Shown: positions 56,700-64,000 of the stretch, one piece after another
Layout: the number at the start of each line of letters is the position of its first letter
Position numbering within the stretch: position 1 is the stretch's first letter
Origin: an uncultured Luminiphilus sp.
GTDB taxonomy: Bacteria; Pseudomonadota; Gammaproteobacteria; Pseudomonadales; Halieaceae
Direction of reading: 5' to 3'
Assembly: GCA_943787485.1 (NCBI GenBank)
Contig: CALSMP010000004.1
Coordinates: forward strand, 62,001-126,000
DNA: 64,000 nucleotides
Program-made: the position numbers and the translations under genes
Notes under the pieces: generated by a model
Told to the model about the DNA's origin: nothing
The model's input: the letters and a program-made list of their open reading frames with translations, nothing else
Databases searched by the model: none

Positions 56700-57619
56700 G
56701 CAATTCGCTCCGCTACTCGCATAATCGCTGAGCGGGCACGCGGGTTTAGCGCAAGCTCAGCGTCACTGGCACGCACCGGCTTCCCCACCAAGCGAAGCCT
56801 CTGACCTCTCTCGGTATCTCTAACTGGAAGCCCCCGGGGCAGCTGTTTGCCTCGCGCCTCGTTGCGCATGAACTGCTTGACGATCCGATCCTCTAGGGAA
56901 TGAAAGCTGATCACCACCAGGCGACCCCCGATCACAAGCAAATCAATGACTTTCGCCAGCAGCTTTTCGAGATCCACTAACTCTTGGTTGACATGGATTC
57001 TTATCGCTTGAAACACGCGCGTCGCGGGATGCTTGTGCTTCTCCCATGAGGGGTTTGCGGCGGTGACCACATTCGCCAGCTGTGTTGTTGATGCGAAGGG
57101 CTCTGCCTCGCGCGCCGAGGCAATCGCTGAGGCGATTCGCTTGGCGTAGCGCTCCTCCCCTAATTCGCGAAATACCGCCGTCATTTCTTGCTGGGAGGCG
57201 GAATTAACAAAGTCTGCCGCGGTCAGGCCATGCCGCGTATCCATGCGCATGTCGAGCGGCCCATCGGACTGGAAGCTGAAGCCTCTTTCACGATTGTCGA
57301 GTTGGGGGCTGGAAACCCCGAGATCCAGCAAGACCCCTGTCAAACCTGAGCCAGCGCGTTCGAGCTCGGCAAAGCTCCCTGGCAAAAAGGTGAAGCGCGC
57401 GTCTGAATCAATAAATTGTTGCGCTACCGCGGCCGCTTCCGGATCTTTATCAAAGGCGACTAGCTTGTCCTTGGTGCTGAGCTCCTCAAGAATCCGGGCG
57501 GAGTGTCCCCCTCGACCAAAAGTGCCGTCCACAAAAACCCGCGCTTCCAGTTCTGTTGTTGCCGCCATCAGTGCGTCAACAGCCTCCTCTAAAAGAACCG
57601 CCTGATGACTTGTAGCCAT
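56696..57619 (-). CDS. rsmH: 16S rRNA (cytosine-1402-N4)-methyltransferase RsmH
   Basis: A 307-residue SAM-dependent methyltransferase (MraW). It starts MATSHQAVLLEEAVDALM; the SAM site is VFVDGTFGRGGHSARILEEL and FDKDPEA; GVLLDLGVSSPQLDNRERGF and VNQELVDLEKLL follow, with VISFHSLEDRIVKQFM at the C-terminal part. Pairs with RsmI (58789-59643 here) to modify C1402 of 16S rRNA. It begins at the last base of mraZ. Confidence 0.96.
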   Translation of the reverse strand: MATSHQAVLLEEAVDALMAATTELEARVFVDGTFGRGGHSARILEELSTKDKLVAFDKDPEAAAVAQQFIDSDARFTFLPGSFAELERAGSGLTGVLLDLGVSSPQLDNRERGFSFQSDGPLDMRMDTRHGLTAADFVNSASQQEMTAVFRELGEERYAKRIASAIASAREAEPFASTTQLANVVTAANPSWEKHKHPATRVFQAIRIHVNQELVDLEKLLAKVIDLLVIGGRLVVISFHSLEDRIVKQFMRNEARGKQLPRGLPVRDTERGQRLRLVGKPVRASDAELALNPRARSAIMRVAERIA

Positions 57620-58068
57620 CAGAGGGTCAAAGACATCAGTTCTGCTGGGACTTCACCCGTATCGGCCGCTAGGGCAGCATCACGCTCTGCGAGCCACTGC
57701 TCCTCGGACCACAGCTCCAATTTGTTCCCCTGCCCCACCAACACGAGCTTTTTCTCCAAGTTGGCGTAGTCCCGGAGAGACTGGGGCAACAGCACGCGTC
57801 CACTGCCATCAAGCTCCAGCTCTGTGGCATAGCCAAGCACCAATCTCTGGAACCGCTTCACGGCCGGATTTAACGCCGGCAGCCCTTGAATGTCGGCCTC
57901 AATTCGCTCCCACTCGGGCAGCGGATAAACCACCAGGCAGGATGCCTGCGTGTCGATGGTGATAACGACCTGCCCATTGCACTGCGAGAGCAATGACTCC
58001 CGCTGCCGGGCTGGCACAGCGAGCCGACCCTTAGCATCCATGTTGATGTGCTGGACCCCACGAAACAC
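57619..58068 (-). CDS. mraZ: Transcriptional regulator MraZ
   Basis: A 149-residue protein with two SpoVT/AbrB-like domains, first gene of the dcw cluster. The GTG start gives VFRGVQHINMDAKGRLAVPA, the standard N-terminus, with GGGGAG 7 bases upstream; an ATG at 58170 in the same frame would reach into the promoter. The second domain has ATELELDGSGRVLLPQSLRD. MraZ represses its own operon by binding TGG repeats, which are present at 58117-58141. Confidence 0.95.
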   Translation of the reverse strand: MFRGVQHINMDAKGRLAVPARQRESLLSQCNGQVVITIDTQASCLVVYPLPEWERIEADIQGLPALNPAVKRFQRLVLGYATELELDGSGRVLLPQSLRDYANLEKKLVLVGQGNKLELWSEEQWLAERDAALAADTGEVPAELMSLTL

Positions 58069-58116
58069 GCTGCGCTCCCCACTCTCCGCCGAAAAATTCC
58101 ACGAAAAGACGCAAAA

Positions 58117-58141
58117 ACCCACTTTACGCCACTTTCTACCA
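58117..58141 (-). promoter_or_regulatory. MraZ operator: three 10-bp-spaced TGG repeats
   Basis: On the minus strand TGGTA, TGGCG and TGGGT begin exactly 10 bases apart (58137-58141, 58127-58131, 58117-58121), separated by GAAAG and TAAAG. MraZ of E. coli binds TGGGN direct repeats with 5-base spacers on one face of the helix. Here they start at the -10 element and cover the predicted transcription start, suited to repression. Confidence 0.85.
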
Positions 58142-58170
58142 CTATACGGTCGCGATGCGGGGTCAGTCAA
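58141..58170 (-). promoter_or_regulatory. Promoter of the dcw cluster (Pmra)
   Basis: On the minus strand TTGACT (58165-58170) and TATAGT (58141-58146) are 18 bases apart, a strong sigma-70 match. Transcription would begin near 58135, about 65 bases before the mraZ GTG. The downstream TGG repeats overlap it. Confidence 0.75.
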
Positions 58171-58392
58171 CGTGACCGAATAAAAAATCTTGGAATTTCA
58201 GGTGCTTAGAGCAAGGTAAATGGACACCGGCAGGCTTGAGACATGGAGGTTTATGCCATCAAAATCTCATCTCGAAACAGCTTTTTAAGGAGGCCCTAGT
58301 AAGTGCCACTTTAATATTTATATATATAAAGTATATAAGTTAATTTTTATATTCGAATTTATTTTAAGCGGCGGGAGGGGTGGGGCAAAGGG

Positions 58393-58413
58393 AAGCCCCC
58401 CGAGACGGGGGGC
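58393..58413 (-). terminator. Terminator after rnpB
   Basis: On the minus strand GCCCCCC-GTCTC-GGGGGGC forms a perfect 7-bp GC stem, 7 bases after the mature RNase P RNA end. The following TTCCCTTT is a weak T-tract, so termination may be partial. Bases 58171-58392 beyond it hold no gene; 58310-58370 is an AT-rich stretch without recognisable function. Confidence 0.7.
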
Positions 58414-58420
58414 ATAAAAT

Positions 58421-58761
58421 GAGTCGATCGATAAGCCGGGTTCTGTCGTGGACGACCATTCATCTGCGACGGATGTCACCATCCGCCTGAAGCGACCTAC
58501 CCGGATCCGCCGGAGATCACGGCACGAGGATCCCTATTTGGTCTTGCTCCGAGTGGGGTTTACCATCGCCACGCCTGTTGCCAGCCGCGCGGTGCGCTCT
58601 TACCGCACCTTTTCACCCTTACCCAAGCAAACGCTCGGGCGGTTTCCTTTCTGCTGCACTTTCCGTAGGCTCGCGCCCCCCAGGTGTTACCTGGCACTCT
58701 GATCTCAGGAGCCCGGACTTTCCTCTGCTGGTTGAACCGGCAGCGATCGCCTAATCGACTC
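58421..58761 (-). ncRNA. rnpB: RNase P RNA component (M1 RNA, type A)
   Basis: The catalytic RNA that removes 5' leaders from tRNA precursors. Conserved blocks, read on the minus strand, are AGAGGAAAGTCCGGGCTCC, GTGCCAGGTAACACCTGGGG, GGTAAGGGTGAAAAGGTGCG, GTAAGAGCGCACCGCGCGGC, CCACTCGGAGCAAGACCAAA, ATAGGG and ACGACAGAACCCGGCTTATC. The ends GAGTCGAT and ATCGACTC form helix P1 and set the boundaries. It lies 27 bp after rsmI and in the same direction, between rsmI and the dcw promoter. Confidence 0.97.
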
Positions 58762-58788
58762 AGGCTCGACTCTACCCAATCCGGAGGC

Positions 58789-59643
58789 TCAGGTATATCC
58801 CTGTTCATCCAGCTTTTGGGCCACTAACGCCTCATAAAGCTCGCGCGCCTTCACGCCGGTGATTTCAGCGGTCAGCGCAGCGGCCTTGCGTGGGGGCAAC
58901 TCAGCCGCCAACAACGTCAGAATCCGCCGGACCGAAGCGTCAAGAACCTGCGATGGCGGGGTGAGCACCGGTCCCAACATCAGCACCAACTCCCCCCGCT
59001 GCTGATTGGGGTCGTCGGCAACCCACTGCGATAAATCTTTAAGAGCTTGCCGACTGATCGTTTCAAAGGTTTTCGTTAACTCTCTGGCAAGCACGGCTTC
59101 ACGACCGACATCCAAGACCGCGACCATGTCCTCCAAAGTCGCGACAATCCGATGAGGGGCTTCCAAGAAGATGAGCGTGCCCTCCTGATTGGCGAGAGCT
59201 TCTAAACGACGGCGACGCTGGGTTTGCTTCGCGGGGAGGAAACCTTCGAAATAAAAGCGATCCGTCGGCAAGCCGGAAGCACTCAGCGCTGTAATCACCG
59301 AGCAGGCGCCGGGAAGCGGGATGACCTGTAGCCCTGCTGCCTGCACCTCCCGCACCAAGTGATAACCGGGATCAGATACCAAAGGCGTCCCAGCGTCACT
59401 AATAAGTGCTATTCGCTGTCCTTGCGCCAAGCGCTCCAGCAGCTTATCGGCGACCGTCTCCTTCGAGTGTTCGTGATAGGCTATCGTCGGCGTCGTCACG
59501 CCCAGATGCAACAGCAGATTCTGGCTGTGGCGAGTGTCCTCGGCGGCGATAAGGTCCGCGTACTTGAGAACTTCGATGGCTCTCAGTGAGATATCCGACA
59601 GATTGCCGATTGGCGTCGGTACAATGTACAAACCCGCTTCCAA
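58789..59643 (-). CDS. rsmI: 16S rRNA (cytidine-1402-2'-O)-methyltransferase RsmI
   Basis: A 284-residue SAM-dependent tetrapyrrole-methylase-fold enzyme. It begins LYIVPTPIGNLSDISLRAIE, with IAAEDTRHSQNLL, ALISDAGTPLVSDPGYHLV and LPGACSVITALSASGLPTDR, all RsmI signatures. The start is a TTG (59643) with GGAG 8 bases upstream; no suitable ATG is near. It is divergent from lpoA, with 82 bp between them, the same arrangement as in E. coli. Confidence 0.95.
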   Translation of the reverse strand: MEAGLYIVPTPIGNLSDISLRAIEVLKYADLIAAEDTRHSQNLLLHLGVTTPTIAYHEHSKETVADKLLERLAQGQRIALISDAGTPLVSDPGYHLVREVQAAGLQVIPLPGACSVITALSASGLPTDRFYFEGFLPAKQTQRRRRLEALANQEGTLIFLEAPHRIVATLEDMVAVLDVGREAVLARELTKTFETISRQALKDLSQWVADDPNQQRGELVLMLGPVLTPPSQVLDASVRRILTLLAAELPPRKAAALTAEITGVKARELYEALVAQKLDEQGYT

Positions 59644-59725
59644 GAACAGAACTCCGTTTTATACTGTGCTCATGATCGCAAATACTGCACCGGCTCGTCC
59701 CCTCTTTTTTGCCACTCTGCACAAT

Positions 59726-61450
59726 ATGTTGAGGAGCTTCCATTGGCTAGCCGCGGCTACCGTGGTCCTGTCTCTGACTGGCTGTGGCACTGGCGGAAGT
59801 CAGCGGCCAGCAGCATCCGACCCTGCTAGCATCGGCGGTGTTGCGCTACCCGACGCGGCCCAAGACTACAACGATCTCGATATGGTGCTTATTAATCGCA
59901 TCAAACAGACCGCCCTGCTTGAAGGATCGCTGGCGGCTTCGAGTCTATACATGACGCTCTCTCTCGAGCAGCCGGTTGACCCAGGCACCGCAGCGATCAT
60001 CGATTCCCATCTGGCGTGGCTTGAAGGACGCCTAGCGGAGGCCGATACACAGCTTGATACCGCTGCTGCCCTGCTAGGGCCTGACCACCCGGTAGTGATC
60101 AATGAACGGATTCGTCGGCGAGCCGTCACCGGGCAGTGGCTACAAGCAAGTCAACTTATTTATCACCATCGGGTGCGGGGACAGAGTATGCCCAACCCGG
60201 ATAGCAGCGTACTCTGGGCCAGTTTGCTGCACGTTGATGATCAGGCGTTGCGCCGTGCCTCGACCTCACCGGGCGATACCGAGTGGCGTGAGTGGTTGGA
60301 ACTCAATCTGGCTTACCGTGCCGGCAAAGCTGCGGTAAGCATGTGGTTCGAAAAGCACCCGGGACACCCCGCCGCAAGCGATCCACCGGCAAATTTGCGC
60401 GCCTGGCTCACGGCACCGCAACCGCAGCGGATTGCCGTGCTGTTACCCTTAAGTGGCCGGCTTGAGGCTGCGGGGAAAGCGGTCTATGAGGGTGTTCTAG
60501 AGGCATTCTTTGAGGCTTACCCGGACCCCAGGAATCGACCCCAGCTCTTTGCAGTGGACACCGAGGGCTACGCGGATACCCTGACCGCTTACCGGGATGC
60601 CGAAGCCCGCCAGGCGGATATCGTGATCGGCCCGTTAACCAAAACCGACGCCGCACTATTGCGCGACACGCCCACGCGATCGCTACCTATCATTGCTCTT
60701 AATCGACCTGAATCCACCACTGAGCGCAGGCCCAGCAATTGGATCTCACTCAGCCTAGCCCCGGAAGACGAAGCAAGACAGCTTGCGCAAATTGCTTTCG
60801 GCAACGGGCAGCGAAGAGCCCTGATTATCCAGCCTAGCTCCGACTGGGGTGGCAGAATGGAGGCGGCTCTCAGCCAGCGCTGGCGCGAACTCGGGGGTAC
60901 TCTCGTGGAAAAACTGATTCTGCAAGCAGAGCCGAGTGAATCGGAGCAGATCAGCGAAGCCGTTGGAGCATTTGAGTCAGAGGCAAGAATAAAAGCTTTT
61001 GAAGACGCGTTTGATGCACCGGTCGAAGCAAGACCTCGCCGACGTCAAGACTTTGATGTCGTGTTTTTGCTCGCACCCGACGCGGCAATAGCGCGGAGAT
61101 TGCGGCCTTTACTGGTTTACCACTACGCGGCTGATGTACCCGTGTACGCCTCATCGGCCGTCGCCAACAATGATAACGGCTCGCAGAATCGAGATCTCAA
61201 CGAGCTTGTCGTCCTGGAGATCCCCGCCCTATCCTCCGGCGCAAAAATATCACAAGGGTTTAGACTAAAAGCGTTGGGCAAAGACGCTGTCCAGTTAGTA
61301 GATCACTGGTCACAACTTAGTAGCATCGACAGTACTTTCTTGCGCGCTGATACTGGCATTCTCAGCGTCACCCAATCGGGCAATATTGAGCGCGAATTGA
61401 TTCCGGCGATTTTTGAGGGTGGCTCGCTAAAACCACTTGCCTTACCGTAG
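59726..61450 (+). CDS. lpoA: Penicillin-binding protein activator LpoA (outer-membrane lipoprotein)
   Basis: About 574 residues. From ATG 59726 a short signal peptide ends in the lipobox LSLTGC with Cys at residue 20, so it is a lipoprotein. The N-terminal ~230 residues look like a helical TPR region (YLTLS-type repeats; AWLEGRLAEADTQLDTAAAL), and the rest is a periplasmic-binding-protein-like domain starting RIAVLLPLSGRLEAAGKAVY and including IVIGPLTKTDAALL and VDHWSQLSSIDSTFLRADTG. In E. coli LpoA activates PBP1A from the outer membrane. ATG 59672 is an alternative start with a longer leader. Confidence 0.92.
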   Translation: MLRSFHWLAAATVVLSLTGCGTGGSQRPAASDPASIGGVALPDAAQDYNDLDMVLINRIKQTALLEGSLAASSLYMTLSLEQPVDPGTAAIIDSHLAWLEGRLAEADTQLDTAAALLGPDHPVVINERIRRRAVTGQWLQASQLIYHHRVRGQSMPNPDSSVLWASLLHVDDQALRRASTSPGDTEWREWLELNLAYRAGKAAVSMWFEKHPGHPAASDPPANLRAWLTAPQPQRIAVLLPLSGRLEAAGKAVYEGVLEAFFEAYPDPRNRPQLFAVDTEGYADTLTAYRDAEARQADIVIGPLTKTDAALLRDTPTRSLPIIALNRPESTTERRPSNWISLSLAPEDEARQLAQIAFGNGQRRALIIQPSSDWGGRMEAALSQRWRELGGTLVEKLILQAEPSESEQISEAVGAFESEARIKAFEDAFDAPVEARPRRRQDFDVVFLLAPDAAIARRLRPLLVYHYAADVPVYASSAVANNDNGSQNRDLNELVVLEIPALSSGAKISQGFRLKALGKDAVQLVDHWSQLSSIDSTFLRADTGILSVTQSGNIERELIPAIFEGGSLKPLALP

Positions 61451-61476
61451 CCCGACACCATTGACCTAAGACCACT

Positions 61477-61827
61477 ATGCCCAACAGTGCGGGAGCCGCT
61501 GCTGAATCAGCGGCTCAACAGTATTTGGAACGCCGAGGCCTGTCGCTCCTCACGCGAAACTTTCGAACCCGCGGGGGTGAAATAGATCTTGTCATGAGGC
61601 ACAACGGTGCTCTGGTTTTTGTTGAAGTGCGCCAGCGGACTTACGCCCGCTATGGTGGTGCCGCGGCGTCCGTTACACCCGTCAAGCAACAAAGAATTCG
61701 TCGGACGGCTCTGATGTTTTTGCAGCAAAATCCCTGTTACCGGCATATGCCCTGCCGCTTCGATGTCATCGCCTATTCGTCAGCCCTCGCTGACACCGAT
61801 CCCGATTGGTTCGTCAACGCTTTTTGA
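61477..61827 (+). CDS. yraN: UPF0102 family protein YraN
   Basis: A 116-residue protein of the UPF0102/YraN family with a restriction-endonuclease-like fold. Signature residues: AAQQYLERRGLSLLTRNFRT, GGEIDLVMRHNGALVFVEVR (the Glu-Asp and ExR catalytic-like core) and RRTALMFLQQNP. It has no established function beyond a suspected nuclease role. Lies between lpoA and diaA as in E. coli. Its end overlaps the untranslated region of diaA by context only. Confidence 0.92.
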   Translation: MPNSAGAAAESAAQQYLERRGLSLLTRNFRTRGGEIDLVMRHNGALVFVEVRQRTYARYGGAAASVTPVKQQRIRRTALMFLQQNPCYRHMPCRFDVIAYSSALADTDPDWFVNAF

Positions 61828-61862
61828 TGCGAGACCGGATGGTTCAACGTTATACTTCCATC

Positions 61863-62420
61863 ATGAACAACTTCGACCGAGTTGCCAGTTTTTATCAAAA
61901 CCACATTGAGCAGATTAGCCTCTCGGTGGACGCGGTGGTGGCTGCCACGTCTGTGGCGGCTGAAGCTGCAGCTGCCACCATTTTTAGTGAGCGCAAACTG
62001 ATCATCTGCGGCTTAGGCCTAGACGCTGCATCCGCGACCTTACTTTCCGAATTACTCCGCAATGGGCTGGCTCATGAGCGACCTGCGCTCCCAACAATAG
62101 AGTTGATGAGCCGCTTTTCAACACCCAAGGAAGGCAGCGTCAACTGGCTCGCCCAGCAACTTGCCGTTCTAGGACAACCCGAGGATATGGCCATTATCTT
62201 TGCCTGTGACCTTGACGCCACCGATGCAGAAGTAATAGCCAATGCGGCCCACAGGCGTTCGATCAAAACATGCTGGCTTGGCGCCGAGGGGCCTGATATT
62301 TGCTTATCGTTTGATAGTGATGACCCAAAAGTATCCCTAAGCATGGGGCATAGCGCCGCTATTTGTCTCGCCGATCTCATCGAACTCGCCATGTTTGGCC
62401 CAATGGAGGAATCCCTGTGA
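61863..62420 (+). CDS. diaA: DnaA initiator-associating protein DiaA (SIS domain)
   Basis: A 185-residue SIS-domain protein, start MNNFDRVASFYQNHIEQISL. KLIICGLGLDAASATLLSEL is the SIS phosphosugar-like site and MGHSAAICLADLIELAMFG the C-terminal part. DiaA binds DnaA and promotes timely initiation at oriC in E. coli; it is a paralogue of the heptose isomerase GmhA. The position before a BON lipoprotein gene identifies it as DiaA. An in-frame ATG at 61806 lies inside yraN and is rejected as start. Confidence 0.88.
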   Translation: MNNFDRVASFYQNHIEQISLSVDAVVAATSVAAEAAAATIFSERKLIICGLGLDAASATLLSELLRNGLAHERPALPTIELMSRFSTPKEGSVNWLAQQLAVLGQPEDMAIIFACDLDATDAEVIANAAHRRSIKTCWLGAEGPDICLSFDSDDPKVSLSMGHSAAICLADLIELAMFGPMEESL

Positions 62421-62989
62421 ACAAAATGTTGAGCGCCACCCTATTACTCTTCTCGGCCATCGTACTGAGCGGCTGCGGTTCCATGATGGCAGCCTTTGAA
62501 TCCGACTCAATCGAAGAAGACCCGGGAGAACGAGGTTTTTCGCAACAGGTAGAGGACGAAAGCATCGAAACAAAGGCGGTGGTCAATATCCATGCCGCTA
62601 ACGATGCGTTTGACGAGGCCGATTTTCTGGTGGTCTCGTTCAACGGTTATGTCCTGATCGCGGGTGAAGTTGCTAACCAGGCGCTAAAAGATCAGGCCTC
62701 CGCCGTTGTAAAAGAAATTTCCGGGGTTCGACGGATTTACAATGAAATGGAAATCGGACGCCCCTCTGATGTCAAAACCGAAGCCAGTGATGTGTGGATA
62801 ACCGCGCAGGTCAAATCCGTGCTGTTCTTTGACTCAAATACCCCTTCGCTGAGGGTGAAAGTGGTCACCGAGAACAGCGTGGTCTACTTGCTGGGGCTTA
62901 TCACTCCTGAAGAAGCCGAGCGGGTGGCGACTGAGGCGGCAGGGGTTAAGGGCGTCAAACGGGTCGTGCAGCTGTTTGAGCTCATTTAA
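62417..62989 (+). CDS. dolP: Division/outer-membrane stress-associated lipoprotein DolP (YraP), BON domains
   Basis: A 190-residue lipoprotein. The GTG start overlaps the diaA stop (GTGA) and has GGAGGA 6 bases upstream. Signal peptide MLSATLLLFSAIVLSGC has the lipobox LSGC. Two BON domains follow (ESIETKAVVNIHAANDAFDE; FNGYVLIAGEVANQALKDQA; and SDVWITAQVKSVLFFD with VVYLLGLITPEEAERVATEA). In E. coli DolP protects outer-membrane integrity and localises at division sites. It overlaps sspB tail-to-tail by 8 bp. Confidence 0.9.
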   Translation: MNKMLSATLLLFSAIVLSGCGSMMAAFESDSIEEDPGERGFSQQVEDESIETKAVVNIHAANDAFDEADFLVVSFNGYVLIAGEVANQALKDQASAVVKEISGVRRIYNEMEIGRPSDVKTEASDVWITAQVKSVLFFDSNTPSLRVKVVTENSVVYLLGLITPEEAERVATEAAGVKGVKRVVQLFELI

Positions 62990-63371
62990 CAATCTTGAGT
63001 GCCGGCCGCTTGGCGCTTGACGGGTTGGGAGGATCGGATTCCGGGGGCTCGGGATCGGGCGTCGTCGCCGCATCAAAAACCATTCCCTGTCCATTTTCTC
63101 GCGCATAAATACCGAGCACCGCGGAAACCGGCACGTCGATATCTCGGGGCTGACCGCCAAATCGGCCGTTGAAGCTGATGCGCTCGTTGTCCATCTGCAG
63201 GCCGACTACAGCTGAGGGCGAAATATTCAGAACAATTTGCCCGTCCTTAACGTAGCTCTCGGGCACAACCACATATGGAATAGTCGCATCGACGAGTAAA
63301 TGAGGCGTGCAGTCGTTATCCACAATCCACTCGTAGATTGCTCTGACAATGTATGGCCTGCTGGGAGTCAC
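62982..63371 (-). CDS. sspB: ClpXP protease specificity-enhancing factor SspB
   Basis: A 129-residue adaptor that delivers ssrA-tagged proteins to ClpXP. The N-terminal binding domain reads RPYIVRAIYEWIVDNDCTPH, LLVDATIPYVVVPESYVKDG and ISFNGRFGGQPRDIDVPVSA; a flexible Pro-rich linker leads to the C-terminal ClpX-binding tail RPALKIVK. It follows sspA with a 15-bp gap, the usual sspA-sspB operon. Confidence 0.95.
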   Translation of the reverse strand: MTPSRPYIVRAIYEWIVDNDCTPHLLVDATIPYVVVPESYVKDGQIVLNISPSAVVGLQMDNERISFNGRFGGQPRDIDVPVSAVLGIYARENGQGMVFDAATTPDPEPPESDPPNPSSAKRPALKIVK

Positions 63372-63386
63372 TGCGTAGGAAACAGA

Positions 63387-63992
63387 TTAGCCGCGCATCT
63401 CTTGCTCTTGTACAGAGAGGCTTTCGATAAAGGATTCCCGCTTGAACAGCCGGTCCATATAAACCATCAGCGGCTTGGACTGCTTGCTGGGTCGAATGTC
63501 CACGCCGAGGGTGGGAAGGCGCCAAAGAATTGGGGCAATACAACAGTCAACTAGAGTAAATTCATCGCTCATAAAGAACGGCTTCTCGACAAAGATCGGA
63601 GCAATCGCCAACAAACCTTCGCGTAGCTCCTTGGCCGACTTAGAAACCACATTGTCAGACCGCGACGACTGAATGGCATCGACTAGTGAACACCAATCTC
63701 GCTCGATTCGATACATTAGCAACCGGCTCTCTGCCCTAGCAACCGGATAAACCGGCAAAAGAGGAGGATGCGGAAAACGCTCATCCAGATATTCCATCAT
63801 GACCTTGGACTCATAGAGCACAAGTTCTCTGTCTAACAGCGTTGGCATACTGTTATAGGGATTGACGTCTGCGAGCTCCGCGGGAGCTGCCCCAGATTCC
63901 GACTCGATAAGATCGACCGTCACGCCTTTCTCTGCAAGTACTATTCTGACCCTGTGGCTGTAGTGACTCGTATTATCAGAAAAAAGCGTCAT
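63387..63992 (-). CDS. sspA: Stringent starvation protein A (SspA), start possibly outside the window
   Basis: A 201-residue glutathione-S-transferase-fold protein that binds RNA polymerase and has roles in stationary phase and stress. The thioredoxin-like domain reads SHYSHRVRIVLAEKGVTVDL and NPYNSMPTLLDRELVLYESK, with VMMEYLDERFPHPPLLPVYP; the helical domain follows. The ATG at 63992 is only 8 bases from the window edge, and the upstream bases (two Ser codons) keep the frame open; SspA usually has 5-10 residues before MTLFSD, so the true start may lie outside. Confidence 0.92.
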   Translation of the reverse strand: MTLFSDNTSHYSHRVRIVLAEKGVTVDLIESESGAAPAELADVNPYNSMPTLLDRELVLYESKVMMEYLDERFPHPPLLPVYPVARAESRLLMYRIERDWCSLVDAIQSSRSDNVVSKSAKELREGLLAIAPIFVEKPFFMSDEFTLVDCCIAPILWRLPTLGVDIRPSKQSKPLMVYMDRLFKRESFIESLSVQEQEMRG

Positions 63993-64000
63993 TGATGAGC

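Noticed and set aside
58310-58370. AT-rich stretch between mraZ and rnpB as a possible replication origin or insertion scar
   Set aside because: No DnaA boxes, iterons, direct repeats at the edges or neighbouring replication genes; probably an ordinary spacer.
1-64000. Search by eye for CRISPR arrays, tRNA genes, insertion sequences and phage genes
   Set aside because: No regularly spaced repeats, cloverleaf-like conserved arms, transposase motifs or phage proteins were recognised.

Overview
The window is chromosomal DNA of a Gammaproteobacterium. The support is the gene order: a complete dcw division/cell-wall cluster followed by lpxC, an M23 peptidase, secA and mutT; an rsmI/lpoA-yraN-diaA-dolP block; ampD-ampE beside nadC; and pilA-pilB-pilC-pilD-coaE. 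The mix of a full type II secretion operon, a TonB-dependent vitamin receptor, malate synthase G and a long acyl-CoA dehydrogenase fits a marine heterotroph of the Cellvibrionales / OM60-NOR5 type, but that placement is inference from content only. No insertion sequence, prophage, CRISPR array or tRNA was seen.

Layout. Bases 1-422 (minus) hold the start of a serine hydrolase. Bases 458-11951 (minus) hold one type II secretion operon in transcription order gspC-D-E-F-G-H-I-J-K-L-M-N. Divergent from it, 12033-16987 (plus) is a thiamine-salvage operon: a TPP riboswitch with a readable expression platform, a TonB-dependent receptor, a YkoF-like thiamine-binding protein, a PnuC-family transporter (PnuT), a ThiK-like kinase and a PanE/ApbA-like reductase. 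Bases 16955-19412 (minus) encode an FHA-domain sigma-54 activator followed by a Ser/Thr protein kinase. Bases 19502-29805 carry ampE, ampD, nadC, rraA, an acyl-CoA dehydrogenase with a divergent LysR regulator, glcB, and alanine dehydrogenase with a divergent Lrp/AsnC regulator.

Bases 29981-35169 hold a sigma-54 promoter, pilA, pilB, pilC, pilD and coaE. PilD would process both the type IV pilin and the five Gsp pseudopilins, since the gsp operon has no peptidase of its own. From 58170 leftwards to 35143 (minus) runs mraZ-rsmH-ftsL-ftsI-murE-murF-mraY-murD-ftsW-murG-murC-ddl-ftsQ-ftsA-ftsZ-lpxC-(M23)-secA-argJ-mutT, led by a promoter with three MraZ-type TGG repeats. To its right are rnpB and rsmI (minus), lpoA-yraN-diaA-dolP (plus), and sspB and sspA (minus).

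Sequence quality matters for reading this window. pilA, pilB, pilC, pilD and ftsZ are each broken by several small indels, and gspE, the TonB receptor and ald by one each, although every domain can be followed across frames. ftsZ is essential and several breaks lie in mononucleotide runs, so I read these as sequencing or assembly errors rather than pseudogenes and give full-length spans for them.
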